From Halogeometricum pallidum JCM 14848 (GTDB taxonomy: Archaea > Halobacteriota > Halobacteria > Halobacteriales > Haloferacaceae): a stretch of 64,000 nucleotides of DNA. Positions 26,256 to 36,993 of this stretch are shown piece after piece; the first letter of the stretch is position 1; each line of letters starts with the position of its first letter. The position numbers and the translations under genes were made by a program. Under the pieces are notes generated by a model that ran no database searches, was not told where the DNA came from, and saw nothing but the letters and a program-made list of their open reading frames with translations. The stretch is from NCBI RefSeq assembly GCF_000337095.1, contig NZ_AOIV01000011.1:170764-234763 (forward strand). The letters run 5' to 3'.

Positions 26256-26594
26256 GTGAGACGAGGACTTCAGGGGGACCGCCGGTCGATCCCAATCGTT
26301 ACTCGGACCGAGGCGCTCGTCCTCAAAAAAACCTTCCGCGTTGGCGCCTCCTGCCGGAGTTCCCTGGGTCGGCGGCGCGTCGTCCCCGGACAGACCGGTC
26401 AGGGGAGGCTTCAACGGGTGGAACATACCCCACGATGGCTTATTACGATGGGTGAAAAGGTTGGGAGAGAGAGCCCGTGCGCGACGTTCACTGGCACATC
26501 GGCGCGCCCCCGCCGCAGGAATGTGGGACGCAAGCGGCGCGGCGCATCCGGACCGGGGCCGGGCCGAACGTCGACGACGGCGCCACCACCGACC
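26256..26594. other. Divergent promoter region between pabB and folD
   Basis: No gene seen in 339 bases. GCTTATTACG near 26428-26437 may be the folD-side promoter with a long leader, and a run of seven A at about 26324-26330 lies on the pabB side. Confidence 0.45.
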
Positions 26595-27488
26595 ATGACA
26601 ACGATTATCGACGGAAACGAGATTGCGGACCGGATAAGAGCAGACGTATCGAACTGTGCGGCGCAACTCGCCGACGAAGGTGTGACTCCAGGACTCGCGA
26701 CGGTGCTGATGAGCGACGACGGAGCCAGCGAGACCTACGTGTCGATGAAACAGCGGGCCTGCGAGGAGACCGGAATCGAAGGGATTCACCAGGTGATCGA
26801 CCCCGAGGCCTCGGCCGAGACCCTGCTCCAACAGATCGACGACTTCAACGACGACCCCAGTGTACACGGCATCCTCGTTCAGATGCCGGTGCCAGACCAC
26901 GTCGACTCGCAGGTCGTGCTGGAACGCATTGATCCGATGAAAGACGTCGACGGGTTCCATCCCGAAAACGTCGGCCGCACTGTCACCGGGAACGCCCGGT
27001 ACAAACCGTGTACGCCCCTCGGAATTCAAAAACTCCTCGAAGCCGCCGACGTCGAGACCGAAGGGAAGGACGCGGTCGTCGTCGGCCGGTCCAACATCGT
27101 GGGGAAGCCGATGGCAAACCTTCTCATCCAGAAGGCACCGTGGGGCAACGCCACGACGACGGTTTGTCACTCTCGCACCGACGATCTCGCAGCGAAGACT
27201 CGAACGGCCGACATCGTGATCGCCGCGGCTGGCGTCCCCGAGATGATCACCGGCGACATGCTCTCGGAGGACTGTACGGTCATCGACGTCGGCGTCAACA
27301 GAGTCGACGCAGACAACGAGAAGGGGTACGAACTCGTCGGCGACGTAGAGTTTGAGAGCGCGAGCGAGAAAGCGGACGCCATCACCCCCGTTCCCGGTGG
27401 TGTCGGCCCCATGACTATCGCGATGCTGATGTACAACACAGTCAAGGCGGCGAGCCTGCAGTCGGGTGTGGACGTTGACCTCCCCTGA
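26595..27488 (+). CDS. folD: Bifunctional methylene-THF dehydrogenase / methenyl-THF cyclohydrolase
   Basis: 297 residues from ATG 26595. It has the catalytic lysine segment [51 protein letters not shown], the nucleotide motif [17 protein letters not shown] and [14 protein letters not shown]. FolD oxidises 5,10-methylene-THF to 10-formyl-THF. It joins the methylene-THF made by the DmdA/MetF and dimethylglycine branches to PurU, completing oxidation to formate, or provides formyl-THF for purines. The in-frame region upstream of the ATG is not haloarchaeal in composition. Confidence 0.97.
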   Translation: MTTIIDGNEIADRIRADVSNCAAQLADEGVTPGLATVLMSDDGASETYVSMKQRACEETGIEGIHQVIDPEASAETLLQQIDDFNDDPSVHGILVQMPVPDHVDSQVVLERIDPMKDVDGFHPENVGRTVTGNARYKPCTPLGIQKLLEAADVETEGKDAVVVGRSNIVGKPMANLLIQKAPWGNATTTVCHSRTDDLAAKTRTADIVIAAAGVPEMITGDMLSEDCTVIDVGVNRVDADNEKGYELVGDVEFESASEKADAITPVPGGVGPMTIAMLMYNTVKAASLQSGVDVDLP

Positions 27489-28620
27489 ATAGAGGCATTC
27501 AGGCATCCTCGAGGCGTCCGAGAGTCGGCGACGGCCTGTCACGTCACGTCAAACTGGTTCGTGCTCCGAGGGACGATACCAACTCCACCTCGAACGCCGG
27601 ATCTACCTCGCCCACTGCGCACGCTGACGACCGACTCCGCCTGCACCTTTTTGGTCGCTATTCCTCGATAGGATGATCGACTAACAGTTGTTCGGGCGCC
27701 TCGACAAATTGTCATGTCGAGTTTTGCGACTGATAGGTACCGCTAATTTCCATCCCGTCTCAGTCAGTGTGAGACTCGCGTCGGGAATCTGAGGCAATCT
27801 TGTATTTCAGTTTAGCCGCTTATTATAATAACAAGGGACTGTCAAGTGTATTTGGTTTTACGCTCTCAGTCGGGCTCAGCGGTCCGTGCTCGTACAGCCA
27901 CAAACGAGACACGGCAATCCTCGCAAAGACAGCTAAATGATATTACGAGTTGTTGACTCGGCGCGTCGTCCGCAGATACCGCGGAGAAGTTTCTCTCGCG
28001 GTGTATCGTCGACTAGGGCGGCGCGTACAGTCGGTGGGACCACATCCTTGACCAGCCTGGTTGAAGTTGTCTGGCGAGAGGAATGATTTGTTTCGACGGG
28101 GAACAAGGTGTTCTCATTTCGAAGAGCTTCGGGTTCGAGAATCGCGTTTCGAGTGACTGCGTAGACCTTGTTCGGTCGCCTGCTGAACTCTGTAAGCAGC
28201 AGAACAGGGAACTGGTCGGAGAACGCTTGATTCGCGATAGAGGAGAGCGAACCGGATTTCGGTTGGTGACTGCCTCTACCGTTCGGAAGGGTTACGAAAC
28301 TATGGGTGTAACACCCACGGTATTCGGTCGACGCTGAGAATCCGCGAACAGGCCGTAACCCGCCGTCTATTTTTCATTGCACCTCGCGACTCGTGAACTC
28401 GATTTGCACTCTTGTGCGCGGGGGCGCAGCCTATCTTTAATTATTTATTATCCTATGTATCGCGGGGAGACGGTCTAGCTAACCCCTCCTCGGCACTGTA
28501 CAGTGAGGGAGTGAACGGGTCGAAGAGTCGTGCGTCACTGCGGCCCTGCGGATTCCGAGACACCGGAACGGCTTCGCCGTTCTAGGGATATCCGTCAGGG
28601 CGTTCGTCGTCCGCTTTCAC
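27489..28620. other. Intergenic region of about 1.1 kb
   Basis: No gene I can support; an 84-codon frame at 28083-28337 has no family look. Stretches near 27815-27850 and 28435-28460 are AT-rich. A perfect palindrome CACTGTACAGTG lies at 28494-28505 and a stem-loop at 28566-28582. Its erosion resembles that of the IS remnant that follows. Confidence 0.5.
28566..28582. repeat. Stem-loop GAACGGC-TTC-GCCGTTC
   Basis: Seven-base perfect arms with a three-base loop, about 50 nt left of the decayed IS6 transposase. It could be a leftover of an insertion-sequence end or a transcription structure. Confidence 0.4.
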
Positions 28621-28627
28621 GCGACCA

Positions 28628-29245
28628 AGTGTTCACTCGGGAGAATAGCTCGATTCCTCGCTGAATGAGGTGTCGAACGCTCTCACCGAGTAGTTTTTCA
28701 GTGACTTCAGTAGTTTTCCGACAGATTCTCGGACCCGCCGGCGCTTGCGAGAGCTCCGTCTCGTGCGGCCGATCAGAACGCCTCGCGTTCGGGTGACGGC
28801 GCGGCCGTCGCGGGTCGCCGGCGACGAGACCGCTGTCAAGATCACCGGCAGGTAGTCTTGGTTGTACGCTGCAATAGTAAAGATACAACGCTGATTCTCG
28901 ACGTGCAGTTGTTCGAACGATATGGGGTTGGTTCGGCGGCCGCGTTCCTTCACCGCGTCGTCGAGAAACGCGATTTCGAGGAGACGGTTTCTCGTCGGTC
29001 GGTTCGGCTATAGGACTGTAGTCTCTCGGTTAAGTCTAAGCGGCCGGGCTGATTGTACCGACCGAACCCCCATCGAAACGTGGTTTCATACGTTTAAGCT
29101 GAGTGTTGATGTTCCCATAGTTCACGGGTGGGCAGTCGGTCGAATATCCGCAGTAGTATTGTGGCTTTATTTCATTATTGTAGATTCTCAACGACCGCAC
29201 CGAGCCACAACGGACGAACACCAGCCGAGGAGGTTAACAGGCAGT
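28628..29245 (+). mobile_element. Decayed IS6-family transposase, nearly full length
   Basis: Translating piecewise on the plus strand gives a broken haloarchaeal IS6 transposase: ARFLAE*GVERSH, RVAGDETAVKITGR*SWLYAAI, LILDVQLFERYGVGSAAAFLH, RVVEKRDFEETVS, RTPIETWFHTFKLSVD and, at the end, HNGRTPAEEVN, the usual C-terminus. Stops and frame changes occur throughout, so it is inactive. A related fragment lies on the opposite strand at 34057-34372. Confidence 0.75.
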
Positions 29246-29379
29246 GTCCAAACATCTATTACCTATCGCGGGGTAGCGATTCAACCAGTAATGAGCGCCA
29301 CTCTCGCTTCGGGACCGCAGCATAGCTTGGTGCAACGCTGCATCGACCTACGTTGCCGCTGGCACGCAGGTATCGACTG

Positions 29380-32253
29380 ATGCCGTCCTCGCCGAGCATC
29401 CTTGATTCGTCCTCCGTTCTGCTCGTCGGGACGAATGAATGGCTCACCCAGTTCGCCACAACGCTCGAATCACGAACGGACGCGACTGTACAGCGAGCGA
29501 GAACTAAATCGAAGGCGGTCGGTATCGTCCAGAAGGGGACCGTGGACTGTCTCATCACCGAGTACGCGCTCGGAGAGACGACCGGACTCGACCTGTTGAG
29601 GGAGATCCGCGCCGAAACCACCGCGCTCCCCGTGATCGTTGGTACCGCGTCCGGAAGCGAAGCGATCGCTAGTGAGGCTATCGAGGCCGGAGTAACTGAT
29701 TACGTCGCACTGACGGACTCGGCCGAACAGACAGGAGCGGAGCTGTTGGATCGAACCGAGCGGGCGGTTCGGTCCGCACAGCGGACGACTGCACAGCGGG
29801 AGCGGGCCAGACAGTTCGACGCCATCTTCAGCGATTCGCGGACGGCGACCTGGGTGCTCGATCCGAATGGCTCGCTCGCTCGCGTGAACCAGACCGCACG
29901 GGAGATGATCGACGAAGACGTCGAAACGGTCATCGGCGAACCGTTCTGGACGCTTCCGTGGTGGTCACAGTCGGAGGCGACGGAGACGGACGTTCACCAA
30001 ATCGTAGAGAACGCACTCGACGGTACGTTCGGAAACGTCGTCATCCCACAACCACCTCACGTCGAGGACCCGCGCGTCATCGATCTCTCTGTACGCCCCG
30101 TCGAGAACGAACGCGGCGATCTGGTTTCGATACTCATCGAGGGAGTCGATATCACCGAGCGGGTGGCGCTCGAACGAAGTCTCCGTCGATCGGAGGAGCT
30201 TCATCGCGTCACGCTCAACAACATGACCGATACCGTCCTCATGACGGACGAACACGGCGAGTACACCTACGTCTGTCCCAACGTACACTTCATTTTCGGC
30301 TACACGGTCGAAGAGATCCGAGAGCTCGGTACGATCGACGCCCTCCTTGGAGAGGACCTCTTCGACCGCGACGAACTCGCAGCAGAAGGCGTCCTCAAAA
30401 ACATCGAGACGACGGCGATCGACAAAGCCGGGCGAGAACACACGCTGTTGGTCAACGTTCGAGAAGTGTCGATTCAGGACGGAACACTGCTGTTCAGCTG
30501 TCGAGAGATCACGAAACGCAAGCAACGCGAGGAAGCGCTGGCGACGCTCCACGAAACTGCCCGGGATTTCCTCTACGCCGAAACCCACCAAGAGATCGCA
30601 CAACACGTCGTCGACGACACACCCGGTGTTCTCAATCTCGATGCGAGTGCCGTCTATCTCTTCGATGCCGACGCCAACGAACTCCGACCTGCGGCGCACT
30701 CCGCGACGATGAAGGAACTGAACGGTCCGCTCCCGACCGTGCACGTCAACGGCGAAACCCTCCCGAGTTACAGTTTCGTCGAGGACGAGGCGCTGTTCTT
30801 CGACGACGTCCACGACGCAGACCGGCTCGAGAACCGAGCGACGGACCTCCGAAGTGGGACCTATATTCCCCTCGGCGATCACGGTGTGTTCTTTGCGGGC
30901 TCGGATCAGATCGGTGCCTTCGACGACGTGACTCGTGAACTGGCCGATCTCCTCGCGGCAACGGCTGAAGCGGCCCTCGACCGCGTCACTCGCGAGTCAC
31001 GACTCCGCGAGCAAGACCGCACACTGCAGCAACAGAACGAACAGCTCACCGCGTTGAACCGCATCAACGAGACGATTCGCGAGATCGACCAAGCGCTCGT
31101 CCAGGCGGAAACACGAGAAGAGATCGACCGTGCCGTCTGTGAGTTGTTGACCGCCGACGACCGATTCAGGTTCGCCTGGATCGGGACGATCGACCCGACG
31201 ACCGACACCGTCGACCCGCGGGCCTGGGCCGGCACTGAACGGGGATATCTGGATAGCCAGTCGTTCGCCGTCGCTCCGTCGGATACGGAGCCGGCCGGGC
31301 AAGCCGCCGCGACCGGTGAGGTGACGACGGTGCCGAACGTCGCCGCCGGTCTCCGCGACGAACCGTGGCGAAAGGACGCCCTCGCCCGTGACTACCTCTC
31401 GGTGTTGAGTATCCCGCTCGTGTACAACGACCTGACGCACGGTGTGCTGACGGTCTACGCACCGACACAGGGTGCGTTCGATGACACCGGAGGGGTCGTC
31501 CTGGCCGAACTCGGGGAGACCATCGCCTCCGCACTCAGCGCGATCGAACGGAAGAACGCGCTTCTCACGACGTCAGTGACGCGCGTCGAGTTCTCCGTCG
31601 ACGACCCCACGTTCGTCCTCTCGCGTCTCGCACGGGACGCAGCGTGTACGCTCTCATATCAGGGAGGGGTTCAGCAGTCGACGGAGGGGAGTTACGTGTT
31701 CATAACCGTCGAAGACGCATCGCCGACGGATGTCGCCGAAGCGGCATCTCGGCTCGTCGCGATCGACGACGTCCAGCAGATCAGCGCGGACGGCGAAGGC
31801 GGCGTCTTGCGGTTGCGACTCACGCAACCGTTTTTGGCCTTAGAACTCGCCGATCACGGTGCCGTCTTTCGAGAAGCGACTGCCGGTCCGACCGCCACGA
31901 CGCTCGTCATCGATATCCCGGATAGTATCGACGTCCGAACGATTACACGCCTCGTCCGAGAGACGTTCTCCACCGTCGAACTCCGCTCGAAGCAAACGCT
32001 CGATCAGTCGATAGAGCGCGACCTCTACGCGACGTTCCTCGAGAAGTTGACCGAGCGACAACTAGAGGTGATCCAGACGGCCTACTATAGCGGGTTCTTC
32101 GAATCGCCGCGCGAACGTACGGGCGAAGAGGTCGCGGAGACACTCGGAATCTCCCCGCCCGCGTTCTACAAGCATGCTCGCACCGTCCAGCGGAAACTGT
32201 TCGAGACGCTCTTCGAGAAGAACAACCTCTCCGTCACGGTTCCCGCCGAGTAG
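29380..32253 (+). CDS. Large Bat-like sensor-regulator: pseudo-receiver, PAS, GAF, bacterio-opsin activator and HTH domains
   Basis: 957 residues from ATG 29380 (a TTG at 29353 is the alternative). Order: receiver-like domain (~10-125), PAS (~150-270), a second PAS (~280-385; EELHRVTLNNMTDTVLMTDE, NVREVSIQDGTLLFSCREIT), GAF (~395-545), coiled-coil (REQDRTLQQQNEQLTALNRI), a second GAF-like domain (~560-715), the bacterio-opsin activator domain and C-terminal HTH-10 (LTERQLEVIQTAYYSGFFES; GEEVAETLGISPPAFYKHAR). The receiver lacks its acidic pocket (VLLVGTN) and has Glu in place of the phospho-Asp (CLITEYALG), so it is probably not phosphorylated. Signal unknown; redox, light or small-molecule sensing is typical. 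Target could be the glutamate dehydrogenase downstream. Confidence 0.9.
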   Translation: MPSSPSILDSSSVLLVGTNEWLTQFATTLESRTDATVQRARTKSKAVGIVQKGTVDCLITEYALGETTGLDLLREIRAETTALPVIVGTASGSEAIASEAIEAGVTDYVALTDSAEQTGAELLDRTERAVRSAQRTTAQRERARQFDAIFSDSRTATWVLDPNGSLARVNQTAREMIDEDVETVIGEPFWTLPWWSQSEATETDVHQIVENALDGTFGNVVIPQPPHVEDPRVIDLSVRPVENERGDLVSILIEGVDITERVALERSLRRSEELHRVTLNNMTDTVLMTDEHGEYTYVCPNVHFIFGYTVEEIRELGTIDALLGEDLFDRDELAAEGVLKNIETTAIDKAGREHTLLVNVREVSIQDGTLLFSCREITKRKQREEALATLHETARDFLYAETHQEIAQHVVDDTPGVLNLDASAVYLFDADANELRPAAHSATMKELNGPLPTVHVNGETLPSYSFVEDEALFFDDVHDADRLENRATDLRSGTYIPLGDHGVFFAGSDQIGAFDDVTRELADLLAATAEAALDRVTRESRLREQDRTLQQQNEQLTALNRINETIREIDQALVQAETREEIDRAVCELLTADDRFRFAWIGTIDPTTDTVDPRAWAGTERGYLDSQSFAVAPSDTEPAGQAAATGEVTTVPNVAAGLRDEPWRKDALARDYLSVLSIPLVYNDLTHGVLTVYAPTQGAFDDTGGVVLAELGETIASALSAIERKNALLTTSVTRVEFSVDDPTFVLSRLARDAACTLSYQGGVQQSTEGSYVFITVEDASPTDVAEAASRLVAIDDVQQISADGEGGVLRLRLTQPFLALELADHGAVFREATAGPTATTLVIDIPDSIDVRTITRLVRETFSTVELRSKQTLDQSIERDLYATFLEKLTERQLEVIQTAYYSGFFESPRERTGEEVAETLGISPPAFYKHARTVQRKLFETLFEKNNLSVTVPAE

Positions 32254-32376
32254 GTTGAATAACTAACCCCCCTATTCGAAAGCGGTTTGATAATCAACCA
32301 CCGAATATTCCCTAATACACTTATTACATCTATGCAGAGTGCCCCGGATTCCCCCGTCGGCGCTCACGAACTCACT

Positions 32377-32520
32377 ATGAGAGACGTTAACCCCAAATCG
32401 GGCGAGGAAACGGCATACGAGTGCTTCCAGTGTGGCAATATCATCATCAAAGAGCACAGCCCCGGACGATGTCCCGACTGTAGCGGACCGATGCGAAATC
32501 GGCAGACACCGCTCGAATAA
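32377..32520 (+). CDS. Small rubrerythrin-like zinc-ribbon protein
   Basis: 47 residues from ATG 32377 ([20 protein letters not shown]); an in-frame ATG at 32332 would give 62 residues and fits a leaderless promoter. Two CxxC knuckles (CFQCG and CPDCSG) and the ending MRNRQTPLE are typical of a haloarchaeal rubrerythrin-like family. It binds zinc or iron; the role is unknown. It ends 2 nt before the glutamate dehydrogenase start and is probably co-transcribed. Confidence 0.8.
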   Translation: MRDVNPKSGEETAYECFQCGNIIIKEHSPGRCPDCSGPMRNRQTPLE

Positions 32521-32522
32521 CC

Positions 32523-33824
32523 ATGGCATCCCACACCGAGGTTACGCACGACGAGTCAGGCGAACCGACGACGGACTCGGCTGAGCCCGAATCGGCGCTC
32601 GAAACGGCTCGTCGACAACTGTACCACGCCGCTACTCATCTCGATATCGACCCCAGTGTCGTTGAGCGACTCAAATATCCGAAGAAGGTCCACGAGGTGA
32701 CGGTCCCCATTAGACGGGACGACGGAACCGTTGAGGTGTTCACGGGCTACCGAGCCCAACACGATAGCGTCAGAGGCCCCTTCAAGGGCGGACTCCGATA
32801 TCACCCCGACGTAACGAGAGACGAATGCGTCGGACTCGGGATGTGGATGACCTGGAAATGTGCGGTCATGGACCTTCCGTTCGGTGGTGCCAAGGGAGGT
32901 ATCGCGGTCAATCCGAAGGAACTGAGTCCGGGCGAGAAAGAACGCCTCACCCGGCGGTTCACACAGGAGATACGCGACGTTATCGGGCCCAATCAAGATA
33001 TCCCGGCTCCGGATATGGGAACGGATCCCCAGACGATGGCGTGGTTGATGGACGCCTACTCGATGCAGGAAGGGGAAACGATACCGGGCGTCGTCACCGG
33101 CAAGCCGCCGGTCATCGGCGGCAGTAAAGGTCGCGAAGAGGCCCCCGGGCGGAGCGTCGCGACCATCACGCAGTTGGTTTGCGAGTACTACGATCGGCAA
33201 CTCGAGGAAACGACGGTTGCGGTCCAAGGATACGGAAGCGTCGGTGCTAATGCCGCTCGACTCCTCGATGAATGGGGAGCGACGATCGTTGCGATTAGTG
33301 ACGTGAACGGCGCCATGTACGATCCAGCGGGTATCGATACGGCTGCCGTTCCGTCTCACGACGAAGAACCGGAAGCCGTCACGACGTACGCAGATGACGT
33401 TATCTCGAACGAGGAGTTGCTTACACTCGACGTTGACGTCCTTATCCCCGCGGCACTCGGGAACGTGATCACCGAAGAGAACGCAGAAGCCATCGCTGCG
33501 GATTTCGTCGTCGAAGGTGCCAACGGACCGATGACGTCAGCGGCTGATTCGATCCTTACGGACGGAGATATCGCTGTGATTCCAGATATTCTCGCCAACG
33601 CTGGCGGAGTCACAGTGAGTTACTTCGAGTGGCTTCAAGATATCAATCGGCGAGCGTGGTCGCTCGAACGGGTGAACGACGAACTCGAAGCGGAGATGCA
33701 GACCGCCTGGGAGTCGGTTAGAACGGAATTTGAGCGGCGCGACGTGACATGGCGTGATGCGGCGTACATCGTTGCGCTCTCTCGCATCTCGGAAGCGCAC
33801 GAGGCTCGGGGATTGTGGCCATAA
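32523..33824 (+). CDS. Glutamate dehydrogenase (Glu/Leu/Phe/Val family)
   Basis: 433 residues. After an acidic 35-residue tail come [20 protein letters not shown], the catalytic PFGGAKGGI lysine loop, [40 protein letters not shown], the Rossmann motif [12 protein letters not shown] and [20 protein letters not shown]. It interconverts glutamate with 2-oxoglutarate and ammonia. The coupling to the zinc-ribbon gene and the large regulator upstream suggests local control. IS6 remnants on both sides suggest this block was mobile. Confidence 0.96.
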   Translation: MASHTEVTHDESGEPTTDSAEPESALETARRQLYHAATHLDIDPSVVERLKYPKKVHEVTVPIRRDDGTVEVFTGYRAQHDSVRGPFKGGLRYHPDVTRDECVGLGMWMTWKCAVMDLPFGGAKGGIAVNPKELSPGEKERLTRRFTQEIRDVIGPNQDIPAPDMGTDPQTMAWLMDAYSMQEGETIPGVVTGKPPVIGGSKGREEAPGRSVATITQLVCEYYDRQLEETTVAVQGYGSVGANAARLLDEWGATIVAISDVNGAMYDPAGIDTAAVPSHDEEPEAVTTYADDVISNEELLTLDVDVLIPAALGNVITEENAEAIAADFVVEGANGPMTSAADSILTDGDIAVIPDILANAGGVTVSYFEWLQDINRRAWSLERVNDELEAEMQTAWESVRTEFERRDVTWRDAAYIVALSRISEAHEARGLWP

Positions 33825-34458
33825 CGGACTGTCTGCTTCCCCCCTGAGCCGACGTTCGAAGGCCGGATTCGCGGGAGCGCTGAAAAGTATAGTACTGAAC
33901 TTTTATTGCAATTCTCCGGCGGATACTCAGCCGACTGCCTACCCGTGAACTCTGGAAACGGTAACTCTCAGTTTGGGTGTGTGAAACCACGCTTCACGAG
34001 GTTCGGTCGATATAGTCGATCCGGCGATTACTCCTAATCGGGATAATGAAGCCCGTTACCCGAAGGTGTCGGTCAAAAGCATAGTCTCTGAACAATCGCG
34101 TTTCTCAGCGGCGCCGTAAAGGAATACAGTCGCCAGACCGGTTCCGTGTCGCTTAAAATCGGTACATCGAGGAGTAACGCTGTATCGCGTTTATTGCACG
34201 TTATAACCAATACCACTCGCCGTTGATCTCGACAGCAGTTTCATCGACCGCAACCCGCTTCGACCGCGCCGTCACCAGAACGCGAGGCGTTCCGGTCGGC
34301 CGCACGAGAGTTTGCTCCCGTGAACGAAGGCGGGTCGGAAACGCTGTCAGTCGGTCGGTGAACCCATTGGAAGATCGCCTGGTAGGAGCGATTTCCGCCG
34401 ATCAGATGCGGAATCGACTCTGGCCACGTGGGGTGTGCGCATCACCCTCTCAGTATCG
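33825..34458. other. Intergenic region with an IS remnant
   Basis: 634 bases without an intact gene. The left half (33825-34050) shows nothing recognisable except AT-rich sequence near 33885-33910; the right half holds the minus-strand IS6 fragment listed separately. Confidence 0.55.
34057..34372 (-). mobile_element. Decayed IS6-family transposase fragment
   Basis: On the minus strand, pieces in shifting frames read AIFQWVHRPTDSVSDPPS, RVAVDETAVEINGEWYWL*, LLLDVPILSDTEPVWRL and EKRDCSETMLLTDTFG, the middle part of the same transposase type as 28628-29245. The N- and C-terminal coding parts are not recognisable. Orientation is opposite to the other copy. Confidence 0.7.
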
Positions 34459-36873
34459 TCATGCCGAGAGATCGACCCCCTTGAGCCGTCGTGCGTTAAT
34501 TGCGACGATGACCGTCGACAGCGACATGAACACCGCACCGATAGCGGGTGACAGGAGGATGCCGACCGGCGCTAGCACCCCCGCGGCGAGGGGGAGGGCG
34601 AAGACGTTGTACCCCGTCGCCCACACGAGGTTCTCCTGCATCTTCCGATAGCTCGCCTTCGAAAGTTTGACCAGCCGAATGACGTCGAGCGGGTTGTTCT
34701 CGACGAGAATGATATCGCCCGACTCGATGGCGACGTCCGTCCCGGACCCGATGGCGATGCCGACGTCCGCGCGAGTCAGCGCAGGCGCGTCGTTGACGCC
34801 GTCGCCGACCATCGCGACCAGTTTGCCCTCCGACTGCAGCCGTTCGACCTTTGTATCCTTTTCTTCTGGTAAGACCTCCGCGAAGTACTGATCGATACCC
34901 AGTTCCCCGGCGACGGCCTTCGCGACGTCCTCGGAGTCCCCGGTCAGCATCGCTACTTCGATACCCATCTCGTGGAGCGCTTCGATAGTCCGGCGACTCT
35001 CCTCGCGGACGACGTCGGCGAGGGCGAACGCGGCCACGACCTCAGACTCGTCGTGAATCAGATAGATGACCGTCTGCGCGTTCGAGCCCGCTTGGTCGGC
35101 GAACGAGGCTATCGCTTCGGACCGTTCGACGCCGAGCTTTTCGATAAGGTTGGGACCGCCGAGGTGGACCGTCTCGCTGTCTCGCGGGTCGCTCCGCTCC
35201 CCGCTCGACCGTTCCGAGACGCGAGGCAGTTCCCCGTCGACGGTGGCTCTGACGCCGAGGCCGCGAAGGTTCTCGAAATCGGAGACCTTCGCCCGCCGAA
35301 TTCCTCGTTCGTCGGCGGCATCTCGGATGGCGCGAGCGATCATGTGTTCGGAGTCGCCCTCCACGCCGGCGGCCACCGCGAACGCTTGCGTCTCGTCCCA
35401 CTCACCCGCCGTTTCGACCCCGACGATGCCCTGTTCGCCCTTCGTGAGCGTACCGGTTTTGTCGAACATCACCGTGTCGAGGTTACGGGCCTCCTCCATG
35501 GCGATGCGGTCCCGAATCAGTATCCCGTTCTGTGCGGCGGTGGAGGTGTTGATGGCGACGACGAGGGGGACGGCGAGGCCGAGCGCGTGGGGGCAGGCGA
35601 TGACGAGGACGGTGACGACCCGTTCGAGGACGGCGATTTCGAATCCGACGGCGGCGACCCACGCCACGGCTGTGAGAGCGGCGACGGCGAGAGCGACGTA
35701 GAACAGCCACCCTGCCGCCCGGTCAGCCAGGAGTTGGGTGCGGGACTTCGACTTCTGTGCCTCGTCGACGAGGCGCATGATCCCCGCCAGCGTCGTCTCG
35801 TCGCCGGTCTTCGTCACGCGGACGCGGAGGCTGCCGTCCTGATTCACGGTCCCGGCGACGACTTCCACCCCGGGTTCCTTGTCGACGGGCTTCGATTCGC
35901 CCGTTATCATCGACTCGTCCACCGACGAATCCCCCTCGACGACTTCGCCGTCGGCGGGGACGCTGGCGCCCGGACGGACGAGGACGACGTCGCCCTCCGA
36001 GAGGTCGGTTACTGGCACCTCCTCGGTATCCCCGCCCTCGGTCACTCGCTCGGCGGTGTCGGGCATGAGTTTCGCCAGTTCGTCGAGCGCTCCGGATGCC
36101 TGCCTGACCGAGCGCATCTCCATCCAGTGGCCCAACAGCATGATGTCGATGAGCGTGACGAGTTCCCAGAAGAACGGCGTCGTGCCTTCGAGGAACAGGC
36201 TCGCGACGGAGTAGACGAACGCCACCGTGATGGCTAAGGAGATAAGCATCATCATCCCCGGTTCGCGGTTCGTCAGTTCAGTACGGGCCATCGAGAGGAA
36301 TGGCAGACCGCCGTACGCGAAGACGACGACGGAGAGGACAGGAGTTATCCAGACGCTGCCGGGGAACGTCGGCGCGGTGTACCCGACCACGCCTTGGATG
36401 AACTCGCTGAAGAAGATGACGGGAATCGAGAGCACCAGCGACACCCAGAACCGACGCCGGAACATCTGTTCGTGGCCGGTGTGATCGGTGTGCGCCGTGT
36501 GGTTCCCGTGGTCCCCGTCGTGACTTCCGCCGCGGCCTTCGTGGTCGTCTCTCTGTTCGTGTGGTTCGCGACCGGTCTCGGTCTCTGCGTGATGAACGTG
36601 GTCGGCCGTCGTCGGGTGGTCGTGTCCCCGTTCGCCACCGCGGGAATGGTCGTGAGACGAGTGATCGTCCGTCGCAGCCGTTGTCCCTTCCGCGGGTTTC
36701 CCGTGGTCGGATGAGCGTACGCTGGGGTCCGCGGTCGCTTTTGCTGACTCTCGTGTGTCGGTACTCGAGTCTAGCTGACAGATCCGACAGCACTGTATCC
36801 TCCCAGCCCTAGCCTGAGGGGCACGCTCCGCCGATGATTCCTCCCGCGACCCGTCGTAATTTGAATGCTCCAT
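34459..36873 (-). CDS. CopB-type P1B ATPase (CPH motif), copper/silver export
   Basis: 804 residues. The N-terminal ~135 residues are His-rich ([13 protein letters not shown] and many more) with a CCRIC cluster near residue 28, a cytosolic metal-binding tail. Eight membrane segments and the P-type machinery follow: MITGES, CPH in [35 protein letters not shown] and [15 protein letters not shown] plus the His-rich tail is typical of CopB (P1B-3). The usual SEHP nucleotide-binding motif reads SEHM here. It lies with a CopZ-like remnant, a multicopper oxidase and a YHS permease, so copper is the likely ion. Confidence 0.93.
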   Translation of the reverse strand: MEHSNYDGSREESSAERAPQARAGRIQCCRICQLDSSTDTRESAKATADPSVRSSDHGKPAEGTTAATDDHSSHDHSRGGERGHDHPTTADHVHHAETETGREPHEQRDDHEGRGGSHDGDHGNHTAHTDHTGHEQMFRRRFWVSLVLSIPVIFFSEFIQGVVGYTAPTFPGSVWITPVLSVVVFAYGGLPFLSMARTELTNREPGMMMLISLAITVAFVYSVASLFLEGTTPFFWELVTLIDIMLLGHWMEMRSVRQASGALDELAKLMPDTAERVTEGGDTEEVPVTDLSEGDVVLVRPGASVPADGEVVEGDSSVDESMITGESKPVDKEPGVEVVAGTVNQDGSLRVRVTKTGDETTLAGIMRLVDEAQKSKSRTQLLADRAAGWLFYVALAVAALTAVAWVAAVGFEIAVLERVVTVLVIACPHALGLAVPLVVAINTSTAAQNGILIRDRIAMEEARNLDTVMFDKTGTLTKGEQGIVGVETAGEWDETQAFAVAAGVEGDSEHMIARAIRDAADERGIRRAKVSDFENLRGLGVRATVDGELPRVSERSSGERSDPRDSETVHLGGPNLIEKLGVERSEAIASFADQAGSNAQTVIYLIHDESEVVAAFALADVVREESRRTIEALHEMGIEVAMLTGDSEDVAKAVAGELGIDQYFAEVLPEEKDTKVERLQSEGKLVAMVGDGVNDAPALTRADVGIAIGSGTDVAIESGDIILVENNPLDVIRLVKLSKASYRKMQENLVWATGYNVFALPLAAGVLAPVGILLSPAIGAVFMSLSTVIVAINARRLKGVDLSA

Positions 36874-36993
36874 CGTTTAATTGTCGACGTAGTTATACAT
36901 GGTTCTGTTCCATACCGGACGTGAGTCGTCCCTTCTACGATTCGAGTCCAGAGGACGGTCGGTGCGGTCGGACGCCCATCCCGGTCGCTCCGC

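Noticed and set aside
26256-27542. Extension of the pabB frame to 27542
   Set aside because: It runs antisense through folD; the PabB family begins at the ATG at 26255.
28083-28337. 84-codon ORF in the intergenic region
   Set aside because: No family, no acidic bias, no good promoter; adjacent sequence is IS debris.
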